A DNA stretch of 13,024 bases from an uncultured Lachnospiraceae bacterium (lineage in GTDB: Bacteria > Bacillota_A > Clostridia > Lachnospirales > Lachnospiraceae). The notes beneath the pieces are model-generated. The model was not told the DNA's origin. It saw only the letters and a list, made by a program, of their open reading frames with translations, and made no database searches. This document shows, one piece after another, positions 7,663 through 13,024 of this stretch (the stretch's first letter is position 1; each line of letters opens with the position of its first letter). The stretch covers positions 1-13,024 of the forward strand of contig CADBQK010000274.1 of assembly GCA_902796775.1 (NCBI GenBank), in the 5' to 3' direction. The position numbers and the translations under genes were made by a program.

Positions 7663-7741
7663 TAGACAATTGAGCGCATTTATGCGGTTTTCCGGGGGTC
7701 TTAGGGGCCATGCCCCTAACAAGATGCCGGAGGTTAGACAA
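7661..7741. repeat. 9-base direct repeat GTTAGACAA
   Basis: GTTAGACAA occurs at 7661-7669 and again at 7733-7741, 72 bases apart, flanking the strong hairpin of the candidate oriT. Direct repeats of this kind in transfer origins often bind accessory proteins such as MobC; here this is inferred from position alone. Confidence 0.5.
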
Positions 7742-7765
7742 AGGCGTATCTTGCTGTATCTCTAT
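7685..7765. other. Candidate origin of transfer (oriT)
   Basis: This lies in the 408-base gap without a gene (7594-8001), directly upstream of mobC and the relaxase. A perfect 8-base stem TTAGGGGC (7701-7708) / GCCCCTAA (7712-7719) has a 3-base loop, and an outer pair TCCGG (7691-7695) / CCGGA (7727-7731) encloses it. A second inverted repeat, CAAGATGCC (7720-7728) / GGCGTATCTTG (7743-7753, with a 2-base bulge), follows. Its right arm contains TATCTTGC, one base from the IncP-type nic consensus YATCCTG/Y as I remember it, which suits a MOBP relaxase; cleavage would fall between 7753 and 7754. Location and structure are convincing, while the exact nick position and strand are inferred. The rest of the gap holds the palindromes, T-tracts and leader listed separately. 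Confidence 0.6.
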
Positions 7766-7894
7766 GATTTAGGCGGTTTTTTCTGTTTAACAATCGGCTT
7801 TTTTATGACTGGAGGATAAGCGTTTTTCTGATATCGATGTTTTTATGAAAACGAAAGCTGACAGTAAATGACATAAAATGAGATGGTTTGCCTG

Positions 7895-7923
7895 TTGAAG
7901 GCCGAGCGGCATATTGGTACAGT
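7895..7923 (+). promoter_or_regulatory. Possible sigma-A-type promoter for the mob operon
   Basis: TTGAAG (7895-7900), a 17-base spacer and TACAGT (7918-7923) match the -35 and -10 consensus at four of six positions each. The spacer contains a small inverted repeat, GCCG/CGGC. Transcription starting near 7930 would give a leader of about 70 bases carrying the hairpin at 7944-7980. Matches this weak occur by chance, so confidence is low. Confidence 0.35.
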
Positions 7924-7943
7924 AAACTTAGAAAAGCATACAG

Positions 7944-7980
7944 AAGGAGTTCTCCTGCAATCCTGGGAGGGCTCCTTTTT
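7944..7980 (+). terminator. Terminator-like hairpin in the mobC leader (possible attenuator)
   Basis: AAGGAGTTCTCCT (7944-7956) pairs over 13 positions, including three or four G-U pairs, with GGGAGGGCTCCTT (7965-7977) around an 8-base loop. The stem runs into a T-run at 7976-7980. That is the layout of an intrinsic terminator. It ends 21 bases before the mobC start and lies between the possible promoter and the gene, so it may both stop read-through from the upstream operon and attenuate mob expression. TTCTCC could alternatively pair with the purine-rich ribosome site at 7986-7996. Confidence 0.55.
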
Positions 7981-8001
7981 GCGTTGGAGGGAGAGGGTGA
8001 G

Positions 8002-8406
8002 ATGGACGGCAATACGAGAAAAGCAAAGAAAGATGATTCAGCCAGGAAAACGGTCACCAAAGGTGTTCGCATGACGGAAGCAGAAGCTATGGTTGTGAGA
8101 ACAAAAGCGGAAAGAGAGCATTTGTCCGAAGGCGCCTGGATGCGGATGAAGCTGTTCGATGAAGATCATGAGTATATCCCTTTTGAGATACGCTCTGCAT
8201 TCGGCAGCTATCTGTATGAGATCGGAAAGGCTGCTTCAGATATACATACGGTGGCGCGTGACTGCAAGCAGCACAAATCGGTGGACGCCTACGATGTGCG
8301 CAGGCTACAGGATTCGGTAGATGAGTTAAAGAAGATCCTGACCGAAATCTATGAAAATGTGAAGGAGGCGGTCAGACATGGCAGTGACAAAACTTCTGAG
8401 GATTAA
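8002..8406 (+). CDS. MobC-like relaxosome accessory protein (ribbon-helix-helix)
   Basis: 134 residues from ATG 8002, preceded by GGAGGGAGAGG at 7986-7996. An in-frame TTG at 7888 would extend it, but that would read through the terminator-like hairpin and lacks a ribosome site. The N-terminus is basic (KAKKDDSARK), then TKGVRMTEAEAMVVRTKAE and LSEGAWMRMKLF (about 19-52) give the strand-helix-helix layout of MobC/ribbon-helix-helix DNA-binding proteins. The second half is helical, with a long coil near YDVRRLQDSVDELKKILTEIYENVKE. Proteins of this kind bind oriT, help the relaxase and often repress their own operon. It sits next to the candidate oriT and overlaps the relaxase start by 29 bases, which supports the call. 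Confidence 0.82.
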   Translation: MDGNTRKAKKDDSARKTVTKGVRMTEAEAMVVRTKAEREHLSEGAWMRMKLFDEDHEYIPFEIRSAFGSYLYEIGKAASDIHTVARDCKQHKSVDAYDVRRLQDSVDELKKILTEIYENVKEAVRHGSDKTSED

Positions 8407-9904
8407 GGAAAACCGGGGGAGAGATCCGGCTGCTGGACTTCGGAGAAATCTGTTTTATATCTGCGATCCACAAAAGACCGATGGTGGCAGAAATATTGGC
8501 GGGAGCGCCGGCCATACTCCGGCAGAAGCCCTTGCAACCATGAAACTGAATAAACAGCTGTGGGGAAAGGAAGACGGCTCCCAGGGGTTTCATTACATAT
8601 TGTCATTTGATCCGTCCTGTGAAGTATCCATCGGAACAGCGCATGCAGTTGCTGAGGAGTTTTGCAGGGAATTACTGGGAGAGCGGTATTACTATCTGTA
8701 CGCGATCCACAATGATCAGCAGCATCTCCATATCCATATCACTTTTGATTCTGTTTCATTTGAGGATGGGAAGAAGTATCACTCTCCAAAAGGCGACTGG
8801 GAGAAAACGATCCAGCCGATCACGGACAGGATCTGCAGGAGATATGGACTACCGACATTGGATTATCAGAAGGAGAGAAGCGGTGTTGACTATGGGGAGT
8901 GGAAGCACCGCAGGGAAATACAAAGAGGAGACAATGGACAGACTTACAGTTGGCTGGATGTGATTCGGGATGATGTAGAAGAAGCACTTGTCGGCTGCAG
9001 AAGCTATGAACAGTTCCTGACAAATCTGAAGAACATGCATTACCGGGTGCGGGACGGAAAATATCTTTCCTTATGTCCTCCGGGAAAGGAGAAGGCAGTC
9101 AGGACCGGACGACTTGGTAAAGGATACAGCAAAGAAGACCTTCAGCTTCGGATTGCGGGTAGGGATTATCGGATGCAAAAGCCTGGATCCTTTATAACAT
9201 ACGGAAATGCACAGGAGATCCGGGACATCCTCTATTACAAGAAGGAGCGGTTCCCTGGCTGGCATATGAATGAGTTCCAGAGACAGTTTTACAGAAGATG
9301 GAGAAGGACTTACCTGATTAGAAGACCTGGATTTGCCGATTCCTGGAAATATAAAAAAGACATAGTGGAACTGCAGAAGATATCAGATTGTATCCGATAC
9401 ATGGTGGATCATGATATTTCAGGGCCAGATGACATTCACAGGATGCAGGATGAGAGCCTGGAAAGAAATAAGGAACTTACCGCTGCAAGGAGCGCAGCAT
9501 CCTCACAGCTATATAAAAGTGAGGTGCTTTGCAACCTTCGCAGGTATATGCAGATCATGGACAGACCTGCTCAAGGCGAGGAGGATCTGAAACACGCACA
9601 GGAGCTGAAGGAGAAAATAGAAAGCCGCATGCCATTAAATGATGCGTGCGAAAAGATGAAATATCTGAAAGAGCACAGGAAACAGATCGGAGCCCTTCTT
9701 CGAGAGAACAGGAATGAACAGAAACTGCTCTCTTCGATGGAGCGGCTCTTTTTGGATCCAATCCATCCGGACAGAAACAAGGACTATTACAGAGAAATCC
9801 GTCTTGATCGACTGGAGGAGATAGAAAGATTAAGGAGGGCACATCCAAATGAGCGGACCGTTAACAACGAAGATCATACAGCAGGATACAGGGAAAGACG
9901 CTGA
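8378..9904 (+). CDS. Relaxase/mobilization nuclease (MOBP type)
   Basis: 508 residues from ATG 8378 (AAGGAGG at 8362-8368). The enzyme nicks oriT on one strand and stays covalently bound to the 5' end, piloting it into the recipient. The nuclease domain covers about residues 1-180. NLFYICDPQKT places the probable nucleophile Tyr27, and HNDQQHLHIHITFDS holds the metal-binding histidine cluster (His111, His116, His118, His120), as in the Relaxase family of Gram-positive MOBP enzymes. The remaining two thirds is basic and largely helical, with coiled-coil-like charged stretches at about 355-490, and shows no helicase or primase motifs. It lies after MobC and the candidate oriT and overlaps the next gene by 56 bases, so it is part of one mob operon. 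The family call is firm; the exact MOB subclass is from motif memory. Confidence 0.93.
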   Translation: MAVTKLLRIKENRGRDPAAGLRRNLFYICDPQKTDGGRNIGGSAGHTPAEALATMKLNKQLWGKEDGSQGFHYILSFDPSCEVSIGTAHAVAEEFCRELLGERYYYLYAIHNDQQHLHIHITFDSVSFEDGKKYHSPKGDWEKTIQPITDRICRRYGLPTLDYQKERSGVDYGEWKHRREIQRGDNGQTYSWLDVIRDDVEEALVGCRSYEQFLTNLKNMHYRVRDGKYLSLCPPGKEKAVRTGRLGKGYSKEDLQLRIAGRDYRMQKPGSFITYGNAQEIRDILYYKKERFPGWHMNEFQRQFYRRWRRTYLIRRPGFADSWKYKKDIVELQKISDCIRYMVDHDISGPDDIHRMQDESLERNKELTAARSAASSQLYKSEVLCNLRRYMQIMDRPAQGEEDLKHAQELKEKIESRMPLNDACEKMKYLKEHRKQIGALLRENRNEQKLLSSMERLFLDPIHPDRNKDYYREIRLDRLEEIERLRRAHPNERTVNNEDHTAGYRERR

Positions 9905-10676
9905 TGCCGTGATCCGGGCAAAACTGGAGGAATACCCGTACCTGCTGGAAGAACACATGGAGGAAAAACGTGCTCAGCTGAAGCTGCTTGTATGCCAGGG
10001 GGCATCCGATGCTTTTATCCAGACGCTCTTTGGAAATCCGGATGAGATGGATGCACAGCAGATCGATATCATTCGCAGTATCGTACGCATGACGGATGAG
10101 CGGTTTTTCTATGATCATCTCTACCAGAAACAGATCCAGATGCAAGAGGCACTGGAGCTGGTAAGGTTTAATCTCTTTGCGGCAGGAACGCAGCAGGGCA
10201 GTGATACAGAAGTTTCAGATGACAGGGGTTACCCGGATGCAGTGGTGTTTTCATCAGCAACAGTATGCACGCAGGTACACGTTGAGATGGATCGTATTAA
10301 GAAGGAGATCATTGATACGCTGACAGACTGTATCCGTGAGATTGCAGAAAGCGCGGGTTTCGGAGCTGAATATACCAAGCATGCAGCTCTTTTTTTGGCT
10401 GCAATGGAAAATGCTGCAGAACAGCAAAAACGCAGCTGTCAGGATGGAAACCACGCATACGAGAGTACACCTGAACATGATGAAGAGGAAGCAGCCATAT
10501 ACAGCGTCAGTGCAGAAATTCCTCAAAAGGGAATCTTTGGATCCGGGGTGGGAAACGCAAGGGCACCCAATTTTCTGAAGAGACTGATTCATAAGCTGAG
10601 GGCGCGCTGCACCGGATTATCGGATGAGGCGCTGTTGGCAAAGGATGAATATCGCAAAGCAAGACGAACACCGTAG
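9849..10676 (+). CDS. Unrecognised helical protein encoded with the relaxase
   Basis: 275 residues from ATG 9849. Its AAGGAGGG ribosome site (9832-9839) and first 56 bases lie inside the relaxase gene in another frame, so the two are translationally linked. There is no signal peptide or membrane segment. Residues 1-110 look helical and acidic (KLEEYPYLLEEHMEEKRAQLKLLV, with DERFFYDHLYQKQIQMQEALEL). Residues about 145-200 contain a further helical block, and the C-terminus is basic (FLKRLIHKLRARC, KARRTP), which could contact DNA or RNA. I do not recognise the family. Fixed coupling to the relaxase suggests a helper of DNA processing, but nothing in the sequence proves it. Confidence 0.7.
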   Translation: MSGPLTTKIIQQDTGKDADAVIRAKLEEYPYLLEEHMEEKRAQLKLLVCQGASDAFIQTLFGNPDEMDAQQIDIIRSIVRMTDERFFYDHLYQKQIQMQEALELVRFNLFAAGTQQGSDTEVSDDRGYPDAVVFSSATVCTQVHVEMDRIKKEIIDTLTDCIREIAESAGFGAEYTKHAALFLAAMENAAEQQKRSCQDGNHAYESTPEHDEEEAAIYSVSAEIPQKGIFGSGVGNARAPNFLKRLIHKLRARCTGLSDEALLAKDEYRKARRTP

Positions 10677-10723
10677 GTAACAAGCAGACAATGTGTGAGA
10701 TAGAAAAGGAAGGTGACAGGATA

Positions 10724-10912
10724 ATGAAGAAGGACAAAGAAGCCGGCAGCATGGTGTCTGTCGGAAACAGCGGCACGTCTATGGTTCACGCAACCACAGT
10801 TAGAAGGACGACAACGATCTTTGAAGAAGAGACGGTATTTGAATATGTGTCGAATGAGCATATGTATGACAGGCTCATGCAGTATGCCATCGGTCACAAA
10901 AAGCACAGATAA
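10724..10912 (+). CDS. 62-residue protein of unknown function
   Basis: A short gene from ATG 10724, with GGAAGGTGA at 10708-10715 as its ribosome site; an in-frame ATG at 10691 has no good site. The chain has a Gly/Ser/Val-rich start (AGSMVSVGNSGTSMVHATTV), a run RRTTTI, an acidic FEEETVFEY stretch and a basic end (GHKKHR). No membrane segment or known motif is visible. It lies 47 bases after the previous gene and 17 before the next, with good ribosome sites on both sides, which argues that it is real. Function is unknown. Confidence 0.55.
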   Translation: MKKDKEAGSMVSVGNSGTSMVHATTVRRTTTIFEEETVFEYVSNEHMYDRLMQYAIGHKKHR

Positions 10913-10929
10913 CCGGAAGGAGGATACCC

Positions 10930-11907
10930 ATGTTAAACTTTCAGGATTTTAAGGAAAGAGCAAAAAGAGAGATTATTGATTTTCTTCCGGAAAATGGATC
11001 CGGATATCACGTAGAGGAAACAAAGGCGCAGAAGGTAAATCAGGGAACAGTCTCCATGCTGACTGTCCGGAAAGAAGGCAATGCAATCGCTGCGAGCATA
11101 TCTCTGGAATCCATATATAAGGACTACGAACACAGCGGAGTTGATTTCGATGTATTTTTCCATCAGTTTGCTCCACAGTTCTGCGAGCAGGCTGCAGATA
11201 CACCGGATTATTTAATCAGCCAGGCAAACAGCATGATGGATATGAACTGGGAAAAGGTGAGCAGCATGGTATATGTCCATGCAGTCGGGGCGTCCCGGAA
11301 TGAGGAACTTCTGCAGAATGTACCGCATAAGCAGGTTGGAGATGTGTGCGCAGTCTACCGTATCCATCTTGCCGATACGCCGGAAGGCAGCGCAACTGTC
11401 CTGGTCACAAATGATATGGCAAAGAGGATGGGCGTTTCCCAGGAGGAACTCCATAAGACGGCAGTGCAAAACAGTGTAAACCGGTTCCCGCCGGTCTGCC
11501 TGCGCATGTCGGATATGATGGGACAGCTTCTGGATACAGATACACCATTCAAGATCGAGCCGGAGGATGACGTGCTTTATGTGCTCACCAATAGGACCAA
11601 GATGGAGGGAGCAGGCGTGATCTTTTATCCGGATGTCGCTGATACGATCTACAGGAATATGCCGGAGAACTATTACCTGATCCCGTCCTCTGTCCATGAG
11701 TGGCTTGTGGTATCAAAGAACCGGGCGGATAAAGAGTCACTGGAGGAAATGGTCCATTCAGTCAATGAAACAATAGTAGATCCAAAAGAGCAGCTCTCAG
11801 ATATGGTTCATGAATATGATCCGGTCCATAAACTGGTCTATGCAGGTCAGGCTCCAGAGTTTCCGAAGAAAGATCTTTCGATGGAGGAGCGGGCGCCTGC
11901 CCGCTGA
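10930..11907 (+). CDS. DUF5688 family protein
   Basis: 325 residues from ATG 10930, with a strong AAGGAGG site (10917-10923) six bases upstream. Soluble, without signal or membrane segments. It opens with an amphipathic LNFQDFKERAKREIIDFLP. The C-terminal section carries IPSSVHEWLVVSKNRAD followed by LEEMVHSVNETIVDPKEQLSDMVHEYD, which I recognise as the signature of DUF5688, a family common in mobile elements of Lachnospiraceae and relatives with no established function. The phrase TKMEGAGVIFYPDVADTIYRNM before it fits the same family. It ends EERAPAR, similar to the end of the SpoVG-like protein two genes on. It probably acts in the cytoplasm; its role in transfer is undetermined. Confidence 0.82.
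   Translation: MLNFQDFKERAKREIIDFLPENGSGYHVEETKAQKVNQGTVSMLTVRKEGNAIAASISLESIYKDYEHSGVDFDVFFHQFAPQFCEQAADTPDYLISQANSMMDMNWEKVSSMVYVHAVGASRNEELLQNVPHKQVGDVCAVYRIHLADTPEGSATVLVTNDMAKRMGVSQEELHKTAVQNSVNRFPPVCLRMSDMMGQLLDTDTPFKIEPEDDVLYVLTNRTKMEGAGVIFYPDVADTIYRNMPENYYLIPSSVHEWLVVSKNRADKESLEEMVHSVNETIVDPKEQLSDMVHEYDPVHKLVYAGQAPEFPKKDLSMEERAPAR
11889..11904 (+). other. GC-rich hairpin ending at the DUF5688 stop codon
   Basis: GCGGGC (11889-11894) and GCCCGC (11899-11904) form a perfect 6-base stem with a 4-base loop, directly before the TGA at 11905-11907. No T-run follows, so it is not a standard terminator; it may slow ribosomes or stabilise the transcript, or be a by-product of the coded GC-rich residues. 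Confidence 0.45.
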
Positions 11908-11939
11908 AATCAGCATTTTGATAAAGAAAGGCGGCCAGT

Positions 11940-12275
11940 ATGGAATCAAGATATCAGGAATTGGACCGGATCGATGAAGAGATCCGAAAAGCAAAGGAGC
12001 GCGAACAGAAATGGCAGTTGAAAAAGCGCAGGAAGATGAAGGAGATCCAGGAGGCAGAGCGTGTGGAGCGGGAGGCCTGGTACAAAGTGATTACAGAGGC
12101 ACTGGACACGGCACTCAGGGGAAAGATTGGCTCACTGTACTGGGAGAAGCTGGATCCTGAGATGGTTGCAAGTCACCTGTGCAGAGCAGTATCCATTACT
12201 GTCATAGACAGCGCTGGTTCGGAAGCACATGTGACAGCAGGTAAACCAAAGCAGGAATACGAGGAGGAAACATAA
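11940..12275 (+). CDS. Small charged coiled-coil protein
   Basis: 111 residues from ATG 11940, with a modest ribosome site (GAAAGG at about 11926-11931). The first half is a very charged helix (IDEEIRKAKEREQKWQLKK, then RRKMKEIQEAERVERE) that should form a coiled coil. A more ordered section follows (AWYKVITEALDTALRGKIGSLYWEKLDPEMVASHLCRAVSI), then an acidic tail. The N-terminal pattern recalls small element-borne proteins such as DUF3847, but the resemblance is composition-based and weak. It sits between DUF5688 and the SpoVG-like gene, one base before the latter, so they are co-translated. Function unknown. Confidence 0.68.
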   Translation: MESRYQELDRIDEEIRKAKEREQKWQLKKRRKMKEIQEAERVEREAWYKVITEALDTALRGKIGSLYWEKLDPEMVASHLCRAVSITVIDSAGSEAHVTAGKPKQEYEEET

Positions 12276-12276
12276 A

Positions 12277-12897
12277 ATGGCAGGACAGGAGATTATAGTT
12301 CGGGCGGAGATGACGCCAGTTGGGAAGAACAATCTGATGGCAGTTGGCAGTGTATACCTGGATGAGATGATTGTCATCCATCAGGTCAAACTGATCAATA
12401 AGGTAGAAGAGGATGGTCAGTCACATCCGGTCCTGGGATTCCCGAGCAGAAAGCGGGGAGAAGACTGGGAGAAGATCGTAAAGATCAAAGATACAGGCCT
12501 GTATGAGCGGATCCGCGATGAAGTGGTTGCTGCGACAGGAAGAGCAATCGCGAAGAAGCGCGCTGGTATCGACCTGAAGGTTGAGATCCGTCCGTTTAAT
12601 AAGGGGGAAACCCGAGCATACGCAACGCTTATCTTTGACGATGCGGTCCAGATCGAAAACGTAAGGATCTGTGAGAAGGAAGGCAAACTTGCGGTCTACT
12701 ACCCGTATGAGAAAAACGGGGAATACTATCAGAATCTTGCCGGACCGGCGTCGCACCAGGTCAGGCAGGTGGTGGAAGAGCAGATCCTTGAGGCATACCA
12801 GATGAAGACGCGTACGATGGAGACAGAGATCCGCAAAGATGCGGACAATCTGTCTGAGGACATTCCGTCCTGGGAAGAGAGGGGACCTGTAAGATGA
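12277..12897 (+). CDS. SpoVG-like protein with two SpoVG-type domains
   Basis: 206 residues from ATG 12277 (GAGGAGG at 12261-12267, 9-base spacer). SpoVG is a small nucleic-acid-binding regulator, usually about 85-100 residues. Here two consecutive segments show its pattern: residues about 8-90 (LMAVGSVYLDEMIVIHQVKLI, then GFPSRKRGEDW) and about 100-175 (RAYATLIFDDAVQIENVRIC, then VYYPYEKNGEYY). The first keeps the PSRK motif of the family; the second has the matching strand pattern but lacks PSRK. The tail ends SWEERGPVR. Conjugative elements of Clostridia often carry a SpoVG-like gene near the coupling-protein genes, so a role in DNA binding or regulation of transfer is likely. Its stop overlaps the next start (ATGA at 12894-12897). 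Confidence 0.85.
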   Translation: MAGQEIIVRAEMTPVGKNNLMAVGSVYLDEMIVIHQVKLINKVEEDGQSHPVLGFPSRKRGEDWEKIVKIKDTGLYERIRDEVVAATGRAIAKKRAGIDLKVEIRPFNKGETRAYATLIFDDAVQIENVRICEKEGKLAVYYPYEKNGEYYQNLAGPASHQVRQVVEEQILEAYQMKTRTMETEIRKDADNLSEDIPSWEERGPVR

Positions 12898-13024
12898 GTG
12901 AAGTCTATGATGCGGTGCAGGTGATCATGGTTGCCGGAAAGACCATATATATGGCAGGAAGGGTCGGAACCCGTACCCTCTCTTCCTTTATCAAGCTGGT
13001 GAATACGATCTATCTTTCGAAATG
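12894..13024 (+). CDS. Start of a possible PcfB/DUF3801-like protein (partial)
   Basis: Forty-three codons are visible before the window ends, starting at an ATG that overlaps the previous stop, with GAGAGGGG upstream. The visible part is SEVYDAVQVIMVAGKTIYMAGRVGTR followed by TLSSFIKLVNTIYLSK, a largely helical stretch with small and hydrophobic residues. That layout resembles the start of PcfB/DUF3801 proteins, which are usually encoded just before the VirD4-type coupling protein (PcfC/TraG) in Gram-positive elements. Too little is present for a firm call; the position is consistent. Confidence 0.5.
   Translation, partial: MSEVYDAVQVIMVAGKTIYMAGRVGTRTLSSFIKLVNTIYLSK

Noticed and set aside
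7845..7871. Eight-codon leader peptide before the mob promoter (ATG at 7846)
   Set aside because: It has no ribosome site, lies upstream of the likely promoter and has no regulatory codon run.
7888..8001. TTG-started extension of MobC
   Set aside because: No ribosome site precedes it and it reads through the terminator-like hairpin; ATG 8002 has a good site.
7883..8074. 63-residue reading frame before and over the mobC start
   Set aside because: It overlaps the leader hairpin and the mobC start in another frame, has no clear ribosome site, and its residues suggest no protein family.

Overview
The window is the middle of a conjugative element (integrative and conjugative element or conjugative plasmid) from a Gram-positive, Clostridia-type bacterium. 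The family content best fits gut Lachnospiraceae or relatives. The grounds are: a VirB4 ATPase of the Tn1549/CTn4 kind (the CD1110 group), peptidoglycan hydrolases built for a monoderm wall, a DUF5688 protein, an element-borne SpoVG-like protein, strong AAGGAGG ribosome sites, and a roughly balanced GC content judged by eye. Every gene is on the + strand. No integrase, replication gene, antibiotic-resistance gene or other obvious cargo is visible. Both ends cut through genes.

Region 1 (1-7593) is the transfer-channel block. It holds the C-terminal part of VirB4 and a membrane-anchored NlpC/P60 hydrolase with an added SleB-like domain. A secreted protein follows, with a proline-rich spacer, two SH3b-like domains and a second copy of the same SleB-like domain. 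Next come three single-pass membrane proteins with acidic linkers that appear to share a repeated extracytoplasmic alpha/beta module, then a small unrecognised protein. Genes are separated by a few bases or overlap, so they are probably one operon. The likely division of labour is: VirB4 powers the channel, the two hydrolases open the wall, and the three anchored proteins form or stabilise its extracytoplasmic part.

Region 2 (7594-8001) is about 400 bases without a gene. It carries a cluster of perfect palindromes, a 9-base direct repeat, a strong hairpin next to a second inverted repeat and a site resembling an IncP-type nic sequence (a good oriT candidate), several T-tracts, a possible promoter, and a terminator-like hairpin with a T-run about 20 bases before mobC.

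Region 3 (8002-9904) is the DNA-processing pair: a MobC-like ribbon-helix-helix accessory protein overlapping a MOBP-type relaxase.

Region 4 (9849-13024) holds accessory genes continuing the mob operon: an unrecognised 275-residue protein whose start overlaps the relaxase, a 62-residue protein, a DUF5688 protein, a small basic coiled-coil protein, a protein with two SpoVG-like domains, and the first 43 codons of a protein that may belong to the PcfB/DUF3801 group. The most interesting elements are the five-copy module in three consecutive membrane proteins, the duplicated hydrolase domain in adjacent genes, the oriT candidate, the attenuator-like mob leader and the double SpoVG protein.
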